Source: Nanosynbacter sp.
GTDB lineage: Bacteria; Patescibacteriota; Saccharimonadia; Saccharimonadales; Saccharimonadaceae
NCBI GenBank assembly: GCA_015257665.1
Contig: JABZJS010000004.1
Span: 1 to 64,000 of the forward strand
Reading direction: 5' to 3'
Length of the DNA stretch: 64,000 nt
In this document: piece by piece, positions 6,902-13,987 of the stretch
How the letters are laid out: every line of letters begins with the position of its first letter
How positions within the stretch are numbered: position 1 is the first letter of the stretch
Program-made: the position numbers and the translations under genes
Notes under the pieces: generated by a model
Database searches by the model: none
What the model was told of the DNA's origin: nothing
The model's input: only the letters and a program-made list of their open reading frames with translations

Positions 6902-8479
6902 ATGCGCACGCTTGCTATTGTTGGTTATCCATTCGTTGCTAGCTCAGGCTGGATGGATAGCCTGATAACGTTTCAGCACGATAGCGATATGAGCTACCAC
7001 CTCCACGAGGTTAATGCGCATGTCGCCTTACCGAAGCTGCAGCGCAAGATTACCGAGCTTGAGTCGATGCGTCGAGCGATGGTGCGCGATGGCAAAATTG
7101 TTGGCTCCGAAATTAGTGATCCGCTTGAGTCGGCGATTGAGCTGCGCGATAAAATTCAGCGTGGGCAAGAGAAATTGTTTCAGCTTGCGGTGTATGTGTG
7201 TGTCCGAGCTGACAGTAAAGCGGAACTGGACAAAACAACACGGCTTCTCGAAGCAAATCTATCAGCGCAGCTGTTTTATGCAAAAGTGGCTCGCTACCAA
7301 CAGCTTGAAGCGCTGCAGGCTATTATGCCCCGTGGTGATGACCAGCTGGCGCAAAGACGGAACCTCGATAGCTCAAGCGCAGCTCTGACGTTTCCGTTTA
7401 TGTCGTCAGAATTAGTCCACGAGACGGGTATTTTGTATGGAGTGAATGCGTCAAATAATTCGTTGGTTATTGTTGACCGATTTTGCTTACCGAATGCAAA
7501 TTCGATTACGTTTGCTCAATCTGGTGCGGGTAAAAGCTACACAACGAAGGTGGAAATTATTCGCCAGTTGATGCAGGGAACGCGAGTAATTGTGATTGAC
7601 CCTGAGCGAGAATACCAGCGATTGACGGAGTCATGTCATGGCACATATATAAAGCTGTCGACACGAAGTAAGCAAAAGATCAATCCATTTGATACAGCAA
7701 CAACGTATCGCGACACCGACGGCAGTGCCGAGCATATGCAAGATGTGATGGAGATTATTAGTCTGATGGTCGAGGGTTTGTCGGCTCGCGAAAAAGCAGC
7801 GGTTGATAAGGCACTTGTTGGAATTTATAAAAAGGCAAAGCAGCAACCGCCACTGCTTGCAGACCTTTATGCAGAGCTGCGCAAGCGTCGCCAAACAAAA
7901 TTGTGCGAGAAGCTTGAGAAGTATGTCTCTGGTTCGCTGGCCCACGTATTTAATGAACCCACGAATGTTACCCTTGATAACCGTTTAGTAGTGTTTGATA
8001 TCAAGGATATGCCAGAGAATCTTCGTCAGATCATGATGCTGATCATTGCTCATTTTGTTAATCACCGTGTGATGGCGCACCCTGCAAAGCATTTGCTGGT
8101 GATTGATGAAGGCTGGCTTCTGCTACAACATGAAGAGTCAGCACGATTTGTCGCTGGACTGGTGCGGCGTGCTCGCAAATACTACCTGGGCGTCTCGATA
8201 ATTTCGCAGCAAGCGAACGACTTTCTCCATAATGAATACGGGCGTGCTATTGCGTCGCAAAGTGCAATGCGGATCTTGATGCGCCAAGATACAACAACAA
8301 TCAAGGGTGTGGTTGACGAGTTTGGATTAAGTGAATATGAGCATAGCTTTTTATTAACGTGTGAGCGAGGTGATGCACTGCTGATTGCTGATCAACAACA
8401 TGTTGCTGTCAGAATTGTCGCAGCTGAGCATGAGCATCCGTGTATTACGACTGACCCGGCAGAGGTATATGACACATGA
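6902..8479 (+). CDS. virB4: VirB4-family secretion ATPase (5' end interrupted)
   Basis: VirB4 powers pilus assembly and substrate transport at the inner membrane. From Met at 6902 the 525 residues contain a Walker A motif (SGAGKSYTT, near residue 207), Walker B (LLVIDEGW, Asp near 402), and the RRARKYYLGVSIISQQ and RILMRQD segments typical of the C-terminal RecA-like domain. The frame is open upstream to codon 1 at 6719 except for one TAA at 6863. The natural protein would be about 586 residues. No good ribosome site precedes 6902, so reinitiation would be weak. The ATPase domain itself is intact. The stop ends in ATGA overlap with the CHAP gene. Confidence 0.85.
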   Translation: MRTLAIVGYPFVASSGWMDSLITFQHDSDMSYHLHEVNAHVALPKLQRKITELESMRRAMVRDGKIVGSEISDPLESAIELRDKIQRGQEKLFQLAVYVCVRADSKAELDKTTRLLEANLSAQLFYAKVARYQQLEALQAIMPRGDDQLAQRRNLDSSSAALTFPFMSSELVHETGILYGVNASNNSLVIVDRFCLPNANSITFAQSGAGKSYTTKVEIIRQLMQGTRVIVIDPEREYQRLTESCHGTYIKLSTRSKQKINPFDTATTYRDTDGSAEHMQDVMEIISLMVEGLSAREKAAVDKALVGIYKKAKQQPPLLADLYAELRKRRQTKLCEKLEKYVSGSLAHVFNEPTNVTLDNRLVVFDIKDMPENLRQIMMLIIAHFVNHRVMAHPAKHLLVIDEGWLLLQHEESARFVAGLVRRARKYYLGVSIISQQANDFLHNEYGRAIASQSAMRILMRQDTTTIKGVVDEFGLSEYEHSFLLTCERGDALLIADQQHVAVRIVAAEHEHPCITTDPAEVYDT

Positions 8480-9084
8480 TTGGTGTGATTATGCAGGTAC
8501 TTCGTCTTGGTGTTGGCTTTCGAGTGCGGCGGTTGATTCTCCTCAGCATCGTGACGATTGCAATGCTATTTCTTCTGCCAATCATCAGCGTACTTTCTTT
8601 GGGCACGCCAACAGTATCTTTTCTTGCGCATGCACCAAGCGCACATGCAGCCGAAAAACAAGGTTTTTATCGTGGCGAGGCAATGCCAGACAATACCTAT
8701 GCATGGGGGAACTGTACCTGGTGGGCGTATGCAATGCGCAAGTGGGCTGGCAGCCCCATCCCAACAACATGGGGCAATGCTAACACCTGGGACGATTATG
8801 CGAGGCGCGATGGGTATGTTGTTGATCAGACGCCAGCAGTTGGTGCAGTCTACCAAACGGATGAGGGCGGCTATGGTCACGTTGCTTACGTCATTAACGT
8901 CGATGATGGAACAGGTGAATGGACAATTTCTGAGATGAATGCACCAACGCTTAATGTTGTCTCCCGGCGCACGTTCCCAAAAGATGCAGCCCAATCTGCT
9001 CATTTTATTCACACTAAGACAGGAGCATCATTATGGACACCACAACTTCCATCGCACATGACATCGTATGGTATGCCACGCTAG
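8476..9084 (+). CDS. CHAP-domain peptidoglycan hydrolase of the secretion system
   Basis: This 202-residue protein has an N-terminal membrane/signal segment (about residues 20-60, ending AHAAEKQG) and a CHAP domain. The catalytic Cys lies in GNCTWWAYA and the His in GHVAYVI, followed by the acidic ISEMN. CHAP amidases/endopeptidases cut peptide cross-links in murein. In this operon it would open the wall for the conjugation-like channel. The start overlaps the VirB4 stop (ATGA), and the 3' end overlaps the next gene by 52 bases. Confidence 0.85.
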   Translation: MIGVIMQVLRLGVGFRVRRLILLSIVTIAMLFLLPIISVLSLGTPTVSFLAHAPSAHAAEKQGFYRGEAMPDNTYAWGNCTWWAYAMRKWAGSPIPTTWGNANTWDDYARRDGYVVDQTPAVGAVYQTDEGGYGHVAYVINVDDGTGEWTISEMNAPTLNVVSRRTFPKDAAQSAHFIHTKTGASLWTPQLPSHMTSYGMPR

Positions 9085-11612
9085 GTGTTTGTGCACTCAT
9101 CGGGGGAGGAGTGGTGTGGTGTCTTGTTATCATCCTGTGGTATATCAACAACCGCCGCTATCTGATGCGTCGATCGCTTGTGTGGCTCGAAATAACGCCA
9201 CCAGCCACAGCAACAAAAACACCGGAAGCAGTTGAACAATTCTTTACCGTCATTCATGGATTTGCAGCAGCTCGGTCATATGGTGAGCGTATAGTGCGCC
9301 GCGTGTCAGTACTGAGTTGTGAGATTGTTGCGACGCGCCAGAGCGGTGTTCGCTATCTTGTGCAGGTTGAACATGCAAAAATGCAAGCCCTGCAGAAAGC
9401 TATCATGACACATCTCCCTGAAGCAAAGGTACGCAAGATCACGCGAAGCATCACGAAGCCAACGATGGTGGTTGAATTTCGCGAGACTGGCCACTGTATG
9501 CTACCACTGACACTTCTCACAGCATCCCAACAAAGAGATCCACTGAGCTACGTGATCCATGCAATGACTGGTCTGAGCGATGACGAGGAGATTACCTTTC
9601 AGCTTGTTTTCTCGCCAACTCGGGTACGCGGGGCGGAGCGAGCGGCAGAGAGACTGGTTCATAATGAAAATATTCTGCAGGACAATTATCACGACAGATT
9701 GAGCGGCGGAGGGAAGCTAATGGCGCTGCTTAAAATGATAACTGGTATAGGTGCAAGTATAGTGAGCGATATTACAAGCCATCTTACAACGAGCCATCAC
9801 CATGCGGTGCAACACTCCCAGCCGCGGATTGACCGCGACCAGCCATGGGTACGTGGTACCTTTGAGCTTGCAATGATGCAAAGTATTTACCAGAAAATTA
9901 CCAAGCCACTCTTTCGTGCCAATTTGCGCATCTTAGTGACAAGCCCTGATGCAAAACGCCATGCCGAAGTGTTGAAAACCGCTATGGCTGGCTATAGTGC
10001 GCCACCACATCAGCTACTTAAAGCAACATACAATATACCTATTCTGGCAACAATACGGCGGTATAATGCAGTCAACCGATTGCCATCGTTTATGCCGTGG
10101 AATACGCTCACACTTGCTTCAACTGAGCTCGCAAGCCTCTACCACTTTGTGCTGCATGACAGTAGTTGGGTAGACAACCGTATCGTATCATTGAGCCACA
10201 CACTACCAGCACCAATTTCTCTCAAAGACCATCCAAATTTTTCGGTTGTAATTGGCCTCAATCGTCATCATGGCATTGAGACACTAATTGGCCTTACTGA
10301 GGCGGAACGTGCTCGTCACCAGTATATCGTTGGAGGAACAGGTAGTGGCAAAACAACCATGTTGCAATATCAGATTGTGCAGGATATGGAACAAGGTAAG
10401 GGGCTTGCAATTATTGATCCGCATGGTGATATGGCAGAAACGATGCTGCGCTACATTCCACCAAAACGCATAAAGGATGTTGTCTATTTTAATCCAGATG
10501 ATCTGGATTATCCACTTGGTCTTAACCTTCTCGAGATACCACCAGGGCTCGAGGGGACTGCTTTGCTTCGAGAAAAGGATCTTATTACTGAGTCAGTTGT
10601 TTCGGTGTTTCGTAAGCTTTTTAGTGATGATGACGCCGGAGGTCATCGTATTGAATATGTCTTGCGTAATGCAGTGCAGACTGCACTCACGCAGAAGGAT
10701 GCAACACTCTTTACCGTGTTTGATCTACTGAACAATACTCAGTATCGACGACGTGTCATCAAGACGCTTGCAGATAAGAATTTAGCCAGCTTTTGGGAGC
10801 AAGAATTTGGTAAAGCTGGTGGCATGCAGAAGGTAAAGATGACAGCGGGGATTACAGCAAAAATTGGTCGTTTCTTATTCTCCGCTTCAGCTAAGCGCAT
10901 TCTTGAGCAACCAAAGTCGACGATAGATTTTGATAATATTATCAACTCTGGCAAAGTTCTCATATGCAATGTTTCGAAAGGACGACTCGGTGAAGATACT
11001 GCAGAGCTCTTTGGTGTGACGATCCTTGCAAAACTTCAATTGGCGAGTTTGCGCCGAGCACGCATACCACAAGTACAGCGTCGTCCGTTTTATATTTATG
11101 TTGATGAATTTCAGAATTTTGCTACCACGTCTTTTGTGCAAATGCTGTCAGAAAGTCGCAAATACGGTGTATTTATGATTATGGCAGAACTATCGACTGC
11201 ACAACAACGCGACCAACAGACGGTAAATATTATCCTTGCAAATGTTGGTACGATCATTTGCTTTCGAACCGGCAGCCCACAAGATGAGCAACGCCTGCTA
11301 CCACTGTTTCGACCCTTTATTGAGGCAGGGGAGATCAGTCGTTTGCCAGCCCATCAGTACTATGCTTGTCTTGCAGCTGTGCACACCCAGGAGCCTCTTT
11401 CTGGTGAGACGCTACTACTAACAAGCTCTGGGAGCGATGCCGTGCAGCAGGCAGTGATTGCTCATTCACGCCGACAATACGCAGGAGAACGAGCAGACGA
11501 TAGAAAGGATATCAACACACCACCAAAGTGCCACGATACAGAGCCTCGGCTGTCGAGTGAGCATGGTAAAACAGAAGAAAAACTAATGATTGAGGTGATT
11601 GATAAGGAATGA
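9033..11612 (+). CDS. VirD4/TraG-like type IV coupling ATPase
   Basis: This 859-residue protein has one N-terminal membrane helix (about residues 15-37), a long middle domain and a P-loop ATPase. Walker A is GGTGSGKTT at about residue 434, followed by AIIDPHGDMAE and then YVDEFQNF (Asp 691) as Walker B. Coupling proteins of this class select DNA or protein substrates and feed them to the channel. AGGAG precedes the ATG although the start lies inside the CHAP gene. The last ~60 residues are charged and probably disordered. No relaxase or oriT is visible in the window, so the transported substrate is unknown. Confidence 0.8.
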   Translation: MDTTTSIAHDIVWYATLGVCALIGGGVVWCLVIILWYINNRRYLMRRSLVWLEITPPATATKTPEAVEQFFTVIHGFAAARSYGERIVRRVSVLSCEIVATRQSGVRYLVQVEHAKMQALQKAIMTHLPEAKVRKITRSITKPTMVVEFRETGHCMLPLTLLTASQQRDPLSYVIHAMTGLSDDEEITFQLVFSPTRVRGAERAAERLVHNENILQDNYHDRLSGGGKLMALLKMITGIGASIVSDITSHLTTSHHHAVQHSQPRIDRDQPWVRGTFELAMMQSIYQKITKPLFRANLRILVTSPDAKRHAEVLKTAMAGYSAPPHQLLKATYNIPILATIRRYNAVNRLPSFMPWNTLTLASTELASLYHFVLHDSSWVDNRIVSLSHTLPAPISLKDHPNFSVVIGLNRHHGIETLIGLTEAERARHQYIVGGTGSGKTTMLQYQIVQDMEQGKGLAIIDPHGDMAETMLRYIPPKRIKDVVYFNPDDLDYPLGLNLLEIPPGLEGTALLREKDLITESVVSVFRKLFSDDDAGGHRIEYVLRNAVQTALTQKDATLFTVFDLLNNTQYRRRVIKTLADKNLASFWEQEFGKAGGMQKVKMTAGITAKIGRFLFSASAKRILEQPKSTIDFDNIINSGKVLICNVSKGRLGEDTAELFGVTILAKLQLASLRRARIPQVQRRPFYIYVDEFQNFATTSFVQMLSESRKYGVFMIMAELSTAQQRDQQTVNIILANVGTIICFRTGSPQDEQRLLPLFRPFIEAGEISRLPAHQYYACLAAVHTQEPLSGETLLLTSSGSDAVQQAVIAHSRRQYAGERADDRKDINTPPKCHDTEPRLSSEHGKTEEKLMIEVIDKE

Positions 11613-11739
11613 GGAGTGGGATGGAGATTGTTTATCGATGTGGCGTCTAGACTGATATAGCGCATAAAAGGGAAAATCAGAAGTTCTATATTCGTGCTAG
11701 AATAGTCACAGAGTAGAAAGTAGGGGAAGGGTAGAAAAC

Positions 11740-12501
11740 ATGCACAAGAAAGAACCAGACGAGAATAATAGGCTAAGCTTCCGTACCATTCTTCTCCGTA
11801 GTATTCTCTATGTAATTGGTGTACCAACAGTCATCATGCTTCTCTTTGTTGGCGGATTCTATCTCAAATTATGTGCTGAAGCTAGCCAAGCTCAAGCAGC
11901 AATGAAAACATATCTACATAGTAAATATGGTGAAGAATTTATCGTCGAACGACCAGAAAAGAATGGAAGCGGGCTTGGTGTAGAAGGATGGTTTGAAGCA
12001 ACAGCCTACCCGAAGAATCACACAGACATCCGCTTCATTGTTATGCTGTCATCCTCAGGGAAGCATGATGGCTATGCTGGTGCTGTATGGTCAAAAAAAG
12101 AGACTGATCGACTCAAACCTATTATTCAGCGTATCTTTAGTAAAGATGTAGTGTATAGTGTAACCATCCAATCGTCTATGACGCTACAAACGAAAGATAT
12201 ACAAGTTGACGGTGTAATACCACGTTTTACACAAGCAGCAGCACAATATAAGCAGCAAATTCCATATGATATCACTATTCAAAAAACACACCAAACACGA
12301 GAATATCAGGAAAAAATGCACATCGTCGATAATCTTAAAGAGCTTGCAAAGGATCTACCAGATACCGTTGACACTACTATTCGCTACCAGGCACAAACAG
12401 CTGGAGGTAAGAAATTTGATTTGAATATAACAATCATGGCATTAAAATCCACACCACAAGAAACATTAGTCACAATGTTTCAAGAAAAGGAGAGTCTGTA
12501 A
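11740..12501 (+). CDS. Membrane-anchored protein of unknown function, copy 1 of a tandem pair
   Basis: A basic 20-residue head is followed by one membrane helix (about residues 22-48, LYVIGVPTVIMLLFVGGFYL) and a ~200-residue extracytoplasmic domain. The domain contains QAAMKTYLHSKYGEEFIVE and a Gly-rich turn, GSGLGVEG. The same signature occurs in the gene at 12648, so the two are tandem duplicates. I do not know the family. GGGAAGGG upstream of the ATG serves as ribosome site, and TAGAAT at 11698-11703 may be its -10 box. Each copy is followed by the start of a lipase-like gene, so the ancestral unit had two genes. Confidence 0.7.
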   Translation: MHKKEPDENNRLSFRTILLRSILYVIGVPTVIMLLFVGGFYLKLCAEASQAQAAMKTYLHSKYGEEFIVERPEKNGSGLGVEGWFEATAYPKNHTDIRFIVMLSSSGKHDGYAGAVWSKKETDRLKPIIQRIFSKDVVYSVTIQSSMTLQTKDIQVDGVIPRFTQAAAQYKQQIPYDITIQKTHQTREYQEKMHIVDNLKELAKDLPDTVDTTIRYQAQTAGGKKFDLNITIMALKSTPQETLVTMFQEKESL

Positions 12502-12503
12502 AT

Positions 12504-12581
12504 ATGAGCATAACAATAGAGCAATATCTTGCACTAAGTGCACTTGCCTATAAAAATTACAACCTTCAAAAGAATAGCTAG
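12504..12581 (+). pseudogene. 25-codon stub of a lipase-like gene (copy 1)
   Basis: An ATG two bases after the previous stop begins IEQYLALSALAY and then stops at TAG (12579). The same opening (AEQYLALSSLVY) starts the broken lipase-like gene at 13399. The stub is therefore the remaining 5' end of the first copy of that gene, left after deletion of the rest. AGGAGAG upstream is a good ribosome site, so a short peptide could still be made. Confidence 0.55.
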
Positions 12582-12647
12582 AGAGTTCTATAATTATGCT
12601 ATTGATAGTCGCGTAGCCAAAAATAGGGGTTGTTGGGAGAAGAGAAT

Positions 12648-13412
12648 ATGTCCAAGAAGGAACTAAATAATAACACCAAACTAAGCTTTCATACCATTCT
12701 TCTCCGTGGTATTCTCTATGTCATCATTATTCCAACAGCTGTTATGTTTCTCCTTGTTGGTGGATTCTATCTCAAGGCCGATATTGAGGCGAATCAAGCT
12801 CAAGCAACAATGAAAACTTATTTACAAAACAAATATAATGAGGAATTCATCGTTGAGAAACCAGAGCGGAAGAGCAGTGGCCTCGGCGTAGAGGGAGTAC
12901 TAGCTGCCAATGCTTACCCTATACGAGATCCTCAGATACGATTTTCTGTAAACACCTCATCGAATGGCAATCAAGATAACTATCCAGGCGTAATATGGTC
13001 CCGCTCTCAGAATGATAAGCTAATAAAGGATCATATCATAAATAACTCGTGGGCGCAGACCGACATCACTGTCAGTCTTGCAGACAATACAGCACAGTCG
13101 CTGAGCGGTACACCTAAAACATACGAAGAAGCGACAGCATCTTACGGAAAAGACATACACTACATAATAAGTGTTAATCGTAATACAAATCAATTAGCTG
13201 TCGATAACCGGGATCGGTACTATCTCATGAGTCTTATTAGATATATCAATCAGCAAAAAGTTGGCTACCGTATTATACATTACAGCATACATGATACGAA
13301 GATGGACGCAGACATAGTGTGTAATATACAGGTAGAAGGTACGCGTCTATTAGATGAAAAACAAGCCAATGAATGCTTTAGAAAGGAAGGGGTGTCAGAT
13401 GAACGCTATTAA
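12648..13412 (+). CDS. Membrane-anchored protein of unknown function, copy 2 of a tandem pair
   Basis: This 254-residue paralogue of the 11740 gene keeps the same head, one membrane helix and the blocks MKTYLQNKYNEEFIVEK and SSGLGVEG. After about residue 110 the two copies diverge strongly, with different loop lengths. The ATG at 12648 with GGGAGA upstream is preferred to a TTG at 12630. The 3' end overlaps the start of the lipase-like pseudogene by 14 bases, showing coupled translation in the original unit. Function unknown; the extracytoplasmic domain may partner the lost lipase. Confidence 0.7.
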   Translation: MSKKELNNNTKLSFHTILLRGILYVIIIPTAVMFLLVGGFYLKADIEANQAQATMKTYLQNKYNEEFIVEKPERKSSGLGVEGVLAANAYPIRDPQIRFSVNTSSNGNQDNYPGVIWSRSQNDKLIKDHIINNSWAQTDITVSLADNTAQSLSGTPKTYEEATASYGKDIHYIISVNRNTNQLAVDNRDRYYLMSLIRYINQQKVGYRIIHYSIHDTKMDADIVCNIQVEGTRLLDEKQANECFRKEGVSDERY

Positions 13413-13830
13413 TACAAATCAGCCATTAAAGGCTGAGCAATATCTAGCCTTAAGCTCGCTTGTATATTTTGAGGGGATAAGGCAATATAAAGGTGAAACA
13501 ATTTCGGCTATACAGAATGAGGCTAGTAGTAAAGAGATAAACTTTTCTGCTCTTGAACTCAAACCCCTCTCCTCCCTCGCATCCTGACACCTCAGTCTTT
13601 GGTTATCGCGGAACGGATATTGATAAAATATCTGGGAAGCGATGAAAGATATTGAGTCGAATCTTGCGATTGCATCGGGTGGGAATGTTTTTTGTATAGG
13701 ATGGGCTGAACCAATTCTACGACGCCTACACCTTCTACACCAAGACGATCAAGAAAGTTGGCGGTGGTTCATGTAGGTACCAAGAGCTTCACTAGTCATT
13801 CACTCGGTGGTAGGCTAGATGGTTTGGGCT
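13399..13830 (+). pseudogene. Frameshifted class-3 lipase-like/Mbeg1-like hydrolase (copy 2)
   Basis: The gene starts well (ATG with GGAAGGGG upstream, EQYLALSSLVYFEG) but reaches a stop at 13585 after 62 codons. In a second frame the DNA goes on with TSVFGYRGTDID at 13589-13624, the strand and Gly-Thr-Asp of class-3 lipases. Later, FTSHSLGGRLDG at 13788-13823 is the Ser nucleophile elbow (normally GHSLGG). At least two frameshifts and a shortened middle make it non-functional. It probably once encoded a surface or secreted lipid-acting alpha/beta hydrolase. Confidence 0.65.
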
Positions 13831-13987
13831 ACTTTCTCAATATTAGTTAGGTAGCATACTAGCCTTCATAATTTCCTAGAGGAAGAATAAGACAGCGAGA
13901 AATAATAAATGGGCTGGTACGCGCACGTCGCCTTCTGCAGGGGTCTCTTTAAGCTATCTTTCATCTCCCTCCTGCACAATACCACAC
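13831..13987. other. Intergenic, end of the decayed region
   Basis: No gene is visible. It probably contains the degraded 3' end of the lipase-like gene and the promoter of the glycosyltransferase. CACAAT lies 7 bases before the ATG at 13988 and could be its -10 box. Confidence 0.3.
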
